Below are positions 1 to 13,300 of a DNA stretch of 64,000 nt, piece by piece (position 1 is the stretch's first letter; each line of letters starts with the position of its first letter). The notes beneath the pieces are model-generated. The model ran no database searches. It worked only from the letters and a program-made list of their open reading frames with translations, and was not told the origin of the DNA. Made by a program: the position numbers and the translations under genes. The stretch comes from Phytoseiulus persimilis (lineage: Eukaryota; Arthropoda; Arachnida; Mesostigmata; Phytoseiidae): contig CM075102.1 in the NCBI GenBank assembly GCA_037576195.1, forward strand, positions 8,184,001 through 8,248,000, given 5' to 3'.

Positions 1-3000
1 GGTTCCAAACTTCCAGCACGCTGAAAACCACCGATCTGGGCGTTCTTCATGCGTCGGAGGCTCTTCCAAAACCCTCAATGCAAAAACGAATTCAAACACT
101 GATCCGGTGATATTCCGAGAAAAACTCTCTGGTATTCACTTTCTCGAGTTCCTTGTTCCCACGTCGGGAGCTCGCACATCAAGTCTTCGGTCCGCTACTG
201 GCTCGCGTGATTCATTGCGCTCTGTTGCATGTTTCAACTCAACCCGGTACATGATTTCCTTTATCGATTCACTTCGGTCGCATTCCAGGTCAGCAAAGGA
301 TAAATCGTCATTAGGAACAATAGACACTTATTCGGATTATGGGCATGAAATACAAATAGGCGGATAGTTGGATGGACGGCGGAACGGATGAATGGATTCG
401 GTGGTTGTCGGTGACGTCTGACTGCGGCGGCGCGGCTTCGCCGACCGGAGCGGGAGCGTTGCCCCGCGCGAACCCGCAACCTTGCGTGAAGTCAGTCGCG
501 CTACGGGGAGGAAAGTGAGAGTGAGGTCCCGGCCGTTGACTCGGATGCGGGTTCGTTGCGCCCGCGACGCCGGTCGTTGCGGGATCTGCTGGCGGGCTGT
601 GACCCACTTTTACCGGAACTGGCGTTACACGCCGCGTCGCGCTGTCGTTTGCCTCCGTCGGCGAAGCGCAGAAAGGTTTTGCTTGTCAAAAAGCCCCAAC
701 TCGCTTGGTTTTTTTCCGTTTTTTTCTCATAGCTTGTCTTTTGAGTCGATCCAACATCGCCGTTGGTTTTGTTGATTTCTGCCGAGCAAGCAGTTATAAC
801 AACTCTCGAAGTCGTCGACTACGACGACTACATCTACTGTTGGAACCTGCAATGACCACGCCGAAGTTTGGCGAATCTTTTCCCGAACTCGTCAAACGAA
901 CTCTCCTACAAATCGCAGAATTTCCGGAACTGCAGGAAAATTTTCATCTCGAGTTTCCCTTCGGAGTTTCTGAAACGAGTCTCGCTGAGTTCCGATCGGA
1001 GCCGATTCAAAGAATTGACCGCGGGATCGTATCGAGTCAACTGACTCGAACTCCGGTCCAGGTCCATCCTGATCTTTCATTTAAACCGCGCTCCAGAACA
1101 ACTTCACAGGGCCGTATTCCTCCGTCACTTTTGAACTCGCAAACGCTCTGGAACGGAGAGTCGCTCACGGATCTAGAGCCCGATTTCACCTTCGGATAAA
1201 GTTCACAGTCCGACTCTGAAAATCATGCAAGGAGAGATATCAGTAAACTCATCGACGACTTGTCTTCAGACTCATGGCACACTCAGTCGCTAACTTCTGT
1301 TCGGCTCTACGATCGAGATGAGCCAAACTCATAACTGAAGAACTCGCGCTGCCGGATGTCCAGGATGTAGATGTCGTGAGTCTTCGAGGATTCGAATGAT
1401 GAGGACCGGGTCAAGAAGTTCCTCTCGGGATCGACTCGAACGGATAGCTATGCGGAAATTATTAGGCCCGCACGAACCAAAAACCTTCTTCCAAACAACC
1501 ATCCGTCTCAATGATGAAACGTGGATTGCAGTGTATACAAGTTCCGTCTGACGCGGACGCCTCAGAAAAGGACTTGGAACCAGGTAGGATGAGCTCGCAG
1601 GGGAGACCGAGGGATGGGGAGGGTGGTTACCATTTCTGACAAATGTTCTCGCTCGCTCCAAATGACGAAACCGCTCCCCCTGCAAAAACACAGCGAAATT
1701 CCTTGCACAGCTGGTGTATGCTGAATTTCGCAATGTTTTCTTCTGCACGTTGCCAAACCTTTCTGAAACTATGTATCGCGATTCACATTTCAGATCTGCG
1801 CGACATCGGAGCTCTTCCTTGCCATTCGAGATCAGTTCCCCTGCAGAAGACTTTCGTAGGCGATTGAGCGGGCGAGGTAGCGCATCTCGGGCGGAAGGTC
1901 AAACCTGTGGTCCGATCTCTTCGAGAACCGTTCTCCGAGTCCAGGTTCGTCGCAGTCGATCTCCACGGTGCCCGGTTCCAGAGGACTTGTCCGCGGCAGC
2001 AGAAGTAAGAACAGACCAGAGCGAGGAGAGCGGGCGGAACGAGGAAGTCGGAAGATTGCGTGAGATCCCGAACATTCTCTCCAGCTGAGCTAACGGATAA
2101 ACCGACGGTCAGCTGATGGAACACAGTCGAACCAGTCGATCAATTCAATTCCATTGGCCAGAAACTACGCGGCGCAAGACCAGACCTTCATTGCGCAAGA
2201 CCGGCGCTATGACAAATTTTACCGTCGCTTACTTCCATCGCCGGCCGTTCGAGTGAGTCCGTGAGCGAAGTTGGAAGGAATTCTAAATGTCCTGTGATGC
2301 GGTTCTGGGCGGGCTGCGATTCGGTACGAATCGGATACTTGCCGCCGGGGGCAAGAGGGGTGCTTGCCGAATACCAGCATGGAGACGCTCAACGGCTTCG
2401 CTGGTGAGGTCTTGGTGATGAAGCTCATTGGGCAACATGATCCGCGGCCACGGACGGAAAGTTGGAAAAAGATCCGGACAAAAATATAGCGAAGCCGGCC
2501 GTATAATACCATAGATCGCTGCTTGGTAGCCGTTCGGATCGGCGCAGCGGACCGTTCGTTCGACAGTGGCAACGGCCTGACGGCCACAATGCACAGAGGG
2601 CATTCCAACGCGCGCGCAGCCGACGCGAGCCCGGGCGAATCCGAACGTAGGGCTTCGAACCCGAAGTGGGTCAACGGTGAGCTCTCGCCCGGCACAAACC
2701 GTTATGTAACCAACGCACGAGGAACGCGAAGCGATCTGCTCTGCTGGCGAGAAGCCGCTGCCGTCGGAGCCGGTCGGGGCAACGCTCCGGAAACTAGCGT
2801 CAGTGAAAGGGTCCGTTCGTTCACCAGCCAGCCTCGTGGCTGGTCCGGACCGGAGCCGACGTCGACTCGAACGAAAGTGAAGTTTCACTGGAATAGGAAA
2901 AACGGACGAATTCAGCTACGAACGAATTCCACGCTTGAAAGTCGCTTTCGCTGACATGTTTTGCGGCTCCACGGTCTGACATGGCATCACGCGAAATGAA

Positions 3001-5948
3001 ACGGTAGCTTCACCAGTGTCTTGAGACAGCTCGACGAAGCCATTTGCTCGACTTTCCCGGCTGAAATATTGTAGAAGGATAATCATGTCCTCAAGTTATA
3101 ATAATAATCAGCGTTATTGTATCCTCGCAAACGTCAACCGCTTCCGCTCGGACGAGATCACGGCGCCTTGATGAATGTCGTGAGGAAACGTCGAGGAACC
3201 CTCGGCTTGTCGTGCCCGGAGGAATCTTCGGTCTGGTGGAAAATTTTCCGGAGACTCAAAGCCGAGCCTCGAAACATTCCTTCTATCTGGTCTTGTGTTC
3301 TTCGTACTCGAGGTTCCGAGCCTGGTGGTGCGCTTCATGGTTCTTATTCGTCGGAGAAGTGAAAGTGAAGAAGAAACCGAACGATGGAAGACGTCGCATG
3401 GCGGCAGACAGCCGGCTGCAGCTTTCCGAAGACTTGTTGGCTTCAGTGGGCCGTTGTCCGGGCGCGTTGAACCCAACAGCAGCGGAACGTCCGTCCCTGA
3501 CTCGGGTCTTCAACCCGGGATTCTTTCTTTCTCCGGTCGTTAACGTAGTAGTCGTAGTAGCGCTAGCGCTGCCTCCGACGGGCATCGCCGATGCGGAAGA
3601 GCTGCCGACGTAGCGGCCGCCGCCGCTTGGAATCGACGAAGGCTTGGAACCAACCGCCGAGCTGACTTCGTTGCGGTCTGCTATTTTGGTAGCTTGCCTA
3701 GCTGTCCGCCCGCCCGACGTTCTTGCGCGGTGGTCGGACCGAGTCGAAGTCTTCAGCGATGACTGGGATAACGGAGCCGACGACGATGAAGCTGACCGTG
3801 GACGCAGAGCCCAATGATGCATGCGGGAACTTTCTCCCTTGGATTTTGTTAGGCGAAATTCTCATCCCGCCTGTGATGTACGGGCAGAATGTTTTTCCGA
3901 TTTCGGAAGCGCTCCTCATTCGGTTTATAGAATTTACACCCAACGGAGGGAAGTGGTGAATAGGGAGATGCAAGAGCGAACCCGAAGAAGAGGAACGTTG
4001 AGGAACAGCGAGCAGAATCTGGTATCCGAAATCCTTCTTCATCGGAGCCGATGATCATGGTCCCGAGAGTTCAATTATAAATGCATCTCGAGGTGCGCAG
4101 AAAGTTCAGAGATTCTCGTCGATCAAGACGCAGACATCATAGATTCCCAAATATGAACGCTCGGAAGGAATGGAAGGGCGGTACGACTTGATTTTCTCAG
4201 GGAAAAAAAATCCAAACAGAACCGGTACAGCCGAAAACGCATCCAGGCTCCAAGAGGAAATTCAGGAACCGAAGTCGTGCGACCAATGCTCATGTGGATA
4301 TATTTAGATAACGGCGGCCATCGCCGTGTCTACTCCATCGGAACGAAACTGAGAATCAAAACTGCGAATCAAAACTGCATGCTTCTTGGTTCCAGTTCTG
4401 TTCCGATATCAATTTAGCCTTCACGCACGCTCGTTTAAGATGTGGATGTTTCGTCCAAGGTTAGGGATTAGGGGTCGCTAACCGATCTGAAGCGATGGAT
4501 GCTGCGTCGCCGCCGTCGGCGTCCGTACACCGATCCGCCGGCGATTCGTTCTACAAATGATCTTATACCAACACTGAACTTGATTGTCACCATCGATAAC
4601 CTTTAATGAAGTGTGAGCACCGCCACTCCACGCGCGACGAAATAAACGCTCGAAACGGCGAATACCTGCGCGGTGTGCGTTGCACCGAGCCCGATCCGGC
4701 TCTTCTGTCTTCGTTTTTATCCTTTGTACTCTGCAGTTGCCTTGCTCGTCAGCTCTAGATGGACACGATCAATGAACTTCTTCTTCCTCGATCCGATGGA
4801 AAGTTCTCTGCGGTTCTGCATCTGCCGAACTTGGCATGAGCTCGTGAACAATCACGATTCCCACCCTGTGGATCACAGTTAAGCGGTGATACCAATAGAC
4901 GCGTCCTGAATATGACAAAGAATCAGCACAATAGAAAATCACAACAAACTAAAAGCAAACTATTCAACATACAGTGGCTGGCGGCCACTCAATGAATCCG
5001 CCGCCCGCTTACGCAAGATAACGCACGGGAACGACACTTTTATGTGTCTCCTATCCCCCTCACAAATACGTGACTTCTGAACAATGCTACTCTCGTTGTT
5101 GCTGTTGTCTTTGACACGAAGTGAAACAATTCTTACAAAGTCAACGTTATTTAGAAGACGCTGAACACCAGACCCCTTCAGCATCGACGTGTCTCACTTC
5201 AATCAATTCCAGGGCACTGCCCTGAAGTGGAAAAACGTCTCGGCAATCACTCGGAACAAAAAGTCATCTTTCCAAGGGAACGCTGCTTCCAGAGAAACTG
5301 ATTGGGGGTCGGTTCATGAATGTGACTGCTCAGATTCGTTCTGCCGGGGATGAAAGCGAACGCTCCCTCGGGAATCCAAGCTCCGTACTCCCGGAGCCAC
5401 TCGTACCCCGCCCGGCATCAATCTGAAGCCGACTCTAATCTTGGCTTTGTTTACTGCCGTATATTTCGGCCCCATTTCCACAATCCCGATGAACGAACGA
5501 ACGAGCGGAAGACGACTCGGAGCGACGACCAACTGCTGCCATCGCCAAACAGCTGGTGAAAATTGATGGATGATAATGTTCGCGAATGAAATTATGTCGA
5601 GAAGGGTGAGAAAGCAGTCACTCCTGCCCGTTTCCCTTGAGGACATTCTCCCACGTCAGCCTCTGCAAGCTTTTGCGTGAAGAACCCGCAAAAAGCTTCC
5701 TTCGATTAATCATGCCAGCTTGAAGTTTCTACCTTGCCAAAGTCTGCCAAGATTCAAAGTGCCCCTGCTGGTGGCGCTCGGCTGACGGACACTCCTAAAA
5801 GGGATCTTCCGTTGGCGGCGGCGGCGGCATCAAGCCTAGAATGGGAATTGTAACATTACGCAAGAGAGCTGGCTCTCCTATTATTCTACGCTTCAATATC
5901 ACATTGACCGAGACAGTGAATAATCTGACCATCCGAATAACGGTTCTT
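1..5948. other. Left end of the window, no recognised gene
   Basis: Many short ORFs and no family similarity. The best candidate is a plus-strand frame whose ATG at 852 opens 115 codons (MTTPKFGESFPELVKRTLLQ onwards, stop at 1197-1199); its codon use is mixed and I give it little weight. The rest shows nothing I can identify. Confidence 0.35.
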
Positions 5949-6662
5949 TTAGTTAACGACTGTGCTCACGTGAGGGCTTGGGCACCGTGCCAGACCGTTG
6001 CCACCGCCGCCGCTGTTGGGAACAAATCGAAAGTGCCACTGGGCCACTGGGCCGGAATTACGTAAGTTCGAGATGAACGTCCATTCTTGGGCCGGCTCAA
6101 GTTTCTGTGAGTTTGAGCGCGCGCGGTAGCTTTCTGTGTCCGCGCAGAGACAGTCAGTCACCGAGTGGAGGAGCGAGTCCGTGTAATGTGTTATATAACG
6201 ATGCGCGCAAATGTGGCTTTCCGCTCGCCGCAACGAGGAAGAGACGCGTGGCCTTCCACGTCGAGGTCGTTCGAAACTCAGCCTCAGATTTGTTGCTCGG
6301 CTGAAACAGCGCTCTGAGCCTTCCCGAATTTCCCCATGCAGAACATGAGCCGAATTTGCGAGACTAAAGTCGAGGCCTTCTGCCCCAAACACCCAGGTTC
6401 GCTCTCCGTGACTTTGACTGAAGCGAAAAACAAGCGAATCCACCGCAAGCGTCTGAAGACGTCGTCGCGTTCGGTGAGATCCTCCGGGGAGCGAGAACAA
6501 ATCACGACTCCAGGAGAACCTCTCGGAATCAATGACTGGAGTCGTGAGCTCAATGGATGTCGAAGAAGACGAAGCGGATGAATCGAAAAGAGATAACGGA
6601 GCCGGTATAACGTGCAAACGTGCAATGGATGTGAAGAGCTCCTCGAAGGTACGCTTCGACAC
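5949..6662 (-). other. 237-codon open frame without ATG start
   Basis: Minus-strand frame that is open for 237 codons and starts at a GTG. Its product is Ser/Arg-rich (LFDSSASSSSTSIELTT near the start) with no recognised domain. An ORF of this length is borderline for chance in 64 kb at this GC, and a plus-strand frame overlaps it. It could be part of an exon; there is no other support. Confidence 0.15.
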
Positions 6663-9600
6663 TTCCTTGAAGCGCGATCAGGTTCGAGCAGCTCAGTGTG
6701 GGGATTCATCGTTTCATATCTACTCAGAGGGCGAAAACCCCAGAATGCAGCGTTCTGGAGCGTCAAGGATGACGCCGGCGTGATGGACTTCTTTTAGAAC
6801 TCCAGATGTGACTCTGTATGCCACCGGAAGTGTGACGTTCCAACTGAGCCCGGGGGCATGGAGGAAGGGACGCGCCTAATCTCCGAGGCCGTGCTCGCGC
6901 CCCGAAACCCCGAATTCTCGCTACCAATTCATGACTCATCAACTTCCACGTCCGAATCATGTTGCCGTGTTATTGAATCATGACGCAGCGGTGTTGCCGA
7001 ATCGACGTGCGCAACGTAGCACCGAAGAGTCAGAATTGAATTTTGTTGTGTCTGCGACGAACTTTCCCGAAAGCGGATCCCCCGACTTCTTCGAGTAGCA
7101 ACAGGAGGCTCGATCAACCGGGTGGGGAATGGGAATCACCTTCCTCGCAGACGCGCTGAGATGTAGTGTCAACGCTTTAGAAGAAAGAGCCGTTGGAATG
7201 AACGACCTCACTCGCACACACACGTAAAAACACACAAACAAACCAGGCGCCGGCAACTTCTCAGCGGCGGCGGTTACGCAACGTAACGGCGATTGCCCCT
7301 TTGACTTCCGACTATAGATTTTAGACGGATTTACGACTGAAGAACGGGGCTATTCCTCTTCGGAACTGACTGAAATAAAACTCAGCTCAAAATAAACTCA
7401 GATCCAAGCTGATCCTCGTCTCCGAATCGTTCTCCGTCCGCGATTCAAGACGTTGCGCGCCCCGTAAGCCCTGACTGGAAATATCGGCGTTCATGGACGA
7501 ACACGGGTGACGAATAAATCATGCGTCAGTCGGAAACACAGAATCTCCCTTCGGAAAATAGCGAAGAGCACATTTCGGCACACGGATCCGAGACCCGACA
7601 GGAGCCGTGGTCCTCTTTCAGAAGGAAAACGGGCACGCGTCCTGAAAGTGACGCCGTCAGCCAGACCGGTCCCCATTTCGCGAACGGGTACCGCAGGCTC
7701 TTCCGACCTCGGACTGGGGTAGCCACGGCAGGCCGGAGCAGAGGGAGAGAGCAATTCCGTGGTGTTTTCTGCCAGAGCCGATGGTGTCTTCCCTGTCGTC
7801 TATCACCGCGGTGAAGGTCACCGCACGACAGTACTCGCGGTGTAAACATCGATTTCGCAAGAAAAGACGACGCAAAACGCGCACGAAAGTGTTTCACTCG
7901 AAGCTCCAGCTCGGGTCAGGCGGGCATCGCGGAGCTGATCTTGAAAGCTGGCCGCTCCGCTGCCCCAGGAAGAAACACTGGGAACAACTCACTCTTGGAA
8001 ATCGTTCCGTCCGTGACGCACACATCGACAGGAGACAGGGCTGTAGTGTCGCGAATCGATGAGCGACCCCTGAGGTTGATGTTACGTACACCGATTGAGA
8101 GAAAGGAACAAAGGAAGTTGAACAACTTCCGCAAATCGATTAGATCCTAATAGCATCGAAGAGAGAATGTCTCTGCAACGGCAACTCGCGCGGTGGTCGC
8201 TCGCCGGCTCGATCGAGCGGCGGCAGCAACGGCGATCTGATAGACATCAGATAGACACTCCGATACATCGATAGCCTGACCATCGCTCCGACGGACTGGT
8301 AAAACGAGCAAGCGGCGAGACGACAACGACGACGGATATATTAGGGGAAACGCGCACAGAAAATTGTACATGATACGAGCGGGGGACAGATGGGCAATCG
8401 CCGCCATCTTTTTAAACAACGCAGCGCGGTCCTGCTGAAGAAAACTATTCGCAATGCGAAACCACCCTGAGAGCGAGAGAGAAAGAACGTACAGAATCGT
8501 CCAAGATTTCTTCAGTCGTCTGTTATATAACGACTACTTAACGACTTTACGACGCGTTACGCGTCCGCTATCAGAATAAAGGAACCTTCGTCCTCAAGCA
8601 GCTGCTGCGGGCTCAGCTTATATGACGGAGGGTGACGCGTTCGTTCTGGCCAAGGGGGCAAAAAGTTCGACCGACGACGGTACTTTGAGTTGGGATGAAT
8701 TCTGATGTGAAAAACAAGGATTCCTCAGTCGAACCCCGGGAACGAAACCCCAGCCGAATCAAATGATTCCTCAGTTTGCGTTGGGAAGAAATTTTCAGGA
8801 GTGGGTTATGGGACGAGCTTTGGGCACGACGGCACAGCATGGGGGAAGAATGAGCTCACGACTGGGGCGGAATAACTCCGAAACAAGGATATTCGACAGG
8901 AGAATGAACTTGGTTCAACCGAAAAAGAGCCGAGTCAGAAAATATCTTACAGGAAAGCTGAATCCCTGCGGCTGGGGAGGCCTCTTTCACTTCACAAGGT
9001 ATCGACATCGCCGGAAGAAAGCGGGGAAACTCGTTTCCGAGAACCTTCGAGCATTCTACCAATTGTGAGAGCACATTCCAGGACCATTGCGTTCGTGATC
9101 CAATGCGAACGTTGATATCGCCCACAGCTACTAAGATCTCTGATCAGCCGCGTTGATCTCCGTCACAGAACTTATCGGGACGAGATATCACGGAGAGCAT
9201 CACGTCGAAACAACATGGAGGTATTCTCCTTAGCGCGATGTCTCATCAGCTTTCGGGAACTCTCGGAACTTTCGAAGAGAATCTCGCAGCTCCGTCGAAG
9301 GAATTTTTGAGCTTCGTGTCAGCTCGTTTGCTCGGAAAGTCGCTGCGTGGCTGGATGGTTGTCTGTCCGTCTGGATGGCTCGGTGGCTGGCTGGCTGTTT
9401 GACTGGATGACTGGCTGGAAACAGAAGACACAACCTTCCTTCCGGTCGTAGAAGGCCAACAAAATAATGTTATATAAGTCCGTCTGCAGTCTCTCCCCCC
9501 GTTTCAGGGTTGTTTGACGCGGTGCGGCCGCGTGATTCTGTGCTCGTGCCGTCGACATGAATCGGTCGGCCAGAGCGAGCGAGGGACTCACAGACCGACA

Positions 9601-10307
9601 GATAAACTGAAAGACCCTCGAACAGATAGACACCATACCACCAAGTCATGGGATCGAGGTTGCCGCCGAGGGCGAAATGAACGGCCGAAACGAACGAGTT
9701 GCGTTCATAATTGTTATTATATAACAACGGGCGGAGGCCGGCTATCTATGGGTGTCAGGAGCGTTTCCTGATCCGGTCCGTCCGGCCGGCCGGCCGCCCG
9801 CCTGTCTTTCGGTCGGCACTCCGCGTATTTATTTATCAGTTTTCTGCCATCGCGCGGATCCTGTTCCTTCCCAGCGCTCTTCGCAGAAACGCGCACGCAT
9901 TCGATTCTCGAATGTTTGCCCCTCTGCTCGAGGAACTGAATTCGGGCCAAGACTCAGATCAAAGCCACAGTTCATCTCGGAGCCGTTTGAAGATCTGGTC
10001 AACTCGCAGAGGCGCTGGTCAAGAGGGACAGCATGTCGTAACAGCTTCCATCGCGGACGCTGTGCGTGGTTTCACGCCAGAGTCCCCGATGGAGGAATAG
10101 AGAGGACCATATCTGTTGGGGGAGCGATTAGGACGCTGAGACCAACACAGAGGAGTTCAGGACGGTTACCGAGGACGAACATGTCCTCATTCAAATAGCT
10201 CCCGCTCCTCTCCAGGAAATCTCGGTCCGCGGGCTCGCCGGTTTCCTTGTCGCCGCGTTGGAAAAAATCTGTTCCTGCTTCAGGCTTCCCCGAACAAATT
10301 ATATAAG
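6190..10307. repeat. Dispersed palindromic GTTATATAAC-type decamers
   Basis: Perfect GTTATATAAC at 6190-6199 and 8522-8531, with one-mismatch relatives at 9469-9478 (GTTATATAAG) and 9716-9725 (ATTATATAAC) and a two-mismatch one at 10298-10307 (ATTATATAAG). I noticed no other perfect copy in the window. They are TATA-box-like, but I could not match downstream start sites at the usual distance. Confidence 0.4.
9340..9420. repeat. GGCT/GGAT tetranucleotide repeat
   Basis: Imperfect microsatellite of CTGG, GGAT and GGCT units. Related tetranucleotide repeats lie at 10378-10410 (GGAT/GAAT) and 10495-10530 (CGTT/CGCT). No gene recognised in 6.7-10.8 kb. Confidence 0.6.
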
Positions 10308-13300
10308 GCGTCCTTAGTCAGTCTGGCTTCGACGACCTCGCTTATGCGGCCGCGGCGGCAGCTGATGCAGTGTTTGGGGATGGATGGATGAATAGATGGA
10401 CGGAGCGATCCTTGTTCGCTGCTGCAGTATCCGTTCGAAGTCGACGGCACGTCTGTCTGTGCGTCGACGTTCGAGTGGTCGGGTTGGCTGCTTGCTCGTT
10501 CGTTCGTTCGCTCGCTCGCCGGCGGATGAACGAGCGAACCGACGGGCGCGTCATCAAAGCAGCACCAACAACGCGCTGTTGCTTCCGGGTGTTCCCGACG
10601 TCGACGACTGCCGCGTTTTGCAGCAGCAACGAACGAACGAAGCAAGCAATGCTTAAGCCCTTGAACCGATGGAGCCCTTGACGTCGCTCTTCAGTACCCG
10701 AGGAGTTGACTGCCCGAACTTTTGATGGGGCTCCAATATCGTCGTTTGGAATTAGGGGGCAGAAAGCAATGCTGACCGACGAGATCATCTTCTGCGGGAG
10801 CTCTAACCACAGAAATCAGACTCATGATGAGTGACTTCGCCCGTTCGATTTGATGAACGTGCGTTCCGACACGTCCTCAGACTTCAACGACTCCGTTTGA
10901 ATTCGTTTCCGGAGTTCCGGTCTGAACCAGCGCTGATGACGACAACAAAGATCCTTGAGCGCGAGCTTCAACTGAGCATGTTCCGGAATCAACTCGGGAA
11001 CTCAAGCGTGCGGGAGCCCTGGGATAGTTCCGCGGATTATTATCGAGCTTCTTCGAGGGTACGAGGCGGATTATTTTCGGCTGCAATGAATGATCCGCAA
11101 GCTCGGAACTGACGTTATGTGACGCTGACATAATTGAAACAGTCACTCGGCTCGATGTTGCATCATTTTCAGGGTCGCTATCGCACAAATGCGTTGCGGA
11201 GAAGGGATACTCACGAGAATAATAACAATTTAAGACTTCGAAGGGAGAAGACGCTCATCGGGGCTCGCCGTTGACTCCGGCATGGGCGGCCATGCTCGGC
11301 GGCAGCAACGCAGTGAATACAATGTATCCAGTTTCGCTCCCCTTCCGCGATCGTAAAGCGTATGCGCAGTTGCTCCCGAATCTACATCTACTCCACGCCG
11401 TGGCCGAGGTGATTCGTTTCGATATCTCTGAGCTCTCGCAATGACGTGCAGCAAGATGTTAGAAGACAGGCCGCTGTAGGAATGTACTCTGAAGCACCCG
11501 ACCCGCATTCGAAACAATCGATCGCAGATCAAACTAGAGGCAGGAGAGTTTGAGCCGAGACCGAGCTTTCCTGAAGATCTTCGTTCATCGAAGTCGGTGT
11601 GTTTCACGGCCCGAGGCAACACAACGCCTAGTATGCATGTGCGAGGTAGACGAAAATCCGTTCCGCTTCGATCGCGATGATTTTGGTGGTTGCGGAGGAG
11701 AGCCAGGATCGATTCCGCAGAGTTCTGCTCTGCGGTCCGAATTTTGCGCTGCACCTCGGTAACATCAAACAGGAGCTTCTCCTTGATCCCGTCGCGGGGA
11801 CTTGTTGACACCTCGACGCCCCACCTCGGCTCACGTGTCCTGTTTGAATTCTGGTTCCGTGTAAGCTACTAGGCGGATCATTTCGCACGAAATCGCTGTA
11901 CGAATCGAGACAAAATCGTCCCTATCTTTGCTGCTCTTCCCTAAAGATGCGCTCGACCAGAACGCTGCGCACGCACTCTGTGCTCCGCATGCGCGTAGGC
12001 TGTACTCGCGCAAAAATGGTTGTACGATGAGTATTGTTTGGTTGAGGTCGGGCGACCATCACCAGGAGTGGCCTTGTCAGCATCGTCGAGATTTCGGCCT
12101 GCCGCGATCTTGTGTGAGGGCGTTTGACAACGGGGCGGACGGGTTAATGGATGCCGCGGTCGGTCAATCTCCGCGACCGCGAAGACAGAGGTTTTCAGCG
12201 ATCGCGAGAGAGATTGAAACGGAAGCAGCGTCCGGGCAGAGAGCAACCAGGAAAGTCAAAGATTCCAATCTCTAGAAGCGAGAAGGAAGCTCTACCAGCA
12301 TCTATCGCGCTCTCAGGAAGTTCAATTTCTTAGATCCGATGATAGACACCGTGAAAGTTGGAGTGGGAGACTGCTTCAACGACGATTCCGAGAAGCGTCT
12401 TTCAAGGGTTCCGTTATCGCCGACTCGAGAATTCCGCTTTTCGTTCAGTCATCCAGCGCGTCGGTTCGATTCTCGACCACTGATTTGAACTGAGCACCGC
12501 GTCCTCGGATGTACGTTCCGCGGCAACATGAATTCGATTGGGTGTTGCTGTGCGCACGTTTCCGAATTCTGCTTCCGCAACTGGTTTTCTCCTCATCCCT
12601 CCTCAAACGTATTCCACGCGTTACGAAATCATGCTAATAGCTGTCAGGAGGGCGGAACGAACGACCGTGGGGCACTGGATTCCATAGGAACGGTTGCATC
12701 TCACGCGGGTCCAACGCGGGTTTCCCGACGGCGAGACGTTGTTCCACGCGAAACTCATCTTCTTTTTTTTAATACTTCCCGACAGTTTCCATTTCTGAAT
12801 CGAGTGATCTAGCTGCTGATGATGATCAGCGGTTCGCGCACTGGACGGATGTGATCGATCGCTGAGTCGATCGATTCCCACCCAGAGATCTCCTTGTCCG
12901 CTCGCAGCGACCGTTTTCAATTCGTAATTCGACCCGGAATACTCGACGACGATGATTTGATTCGAGACGGAGGCTGGCCGCGGCTCACGCTAGCGTGGCC
13001 ACAAAGATGAACTTTCGAAGCAAACTACGAGAGCTTGTTTAATGACCGGCCTCGAATGATGACCCGATGCGGCCAATGACACTACCCACAGAGAGTTAGC
13101 TGAGATTAGCTGTCATCGTATTCGTGGTATCACCAGACTCAACCAGTAGTATCGTGGGACAGGTTAGCGCACTCGCGCTTCACCTCGGCATTCTGAACTC
13201 TCCATCGAGACCGATCACCGCTGAAGGCACCGGAGCAACGACAGCGGTCTCGGCGACATCAAGCAGCATCACAGAGTCAGACATCGAGTGAATGGATGAT

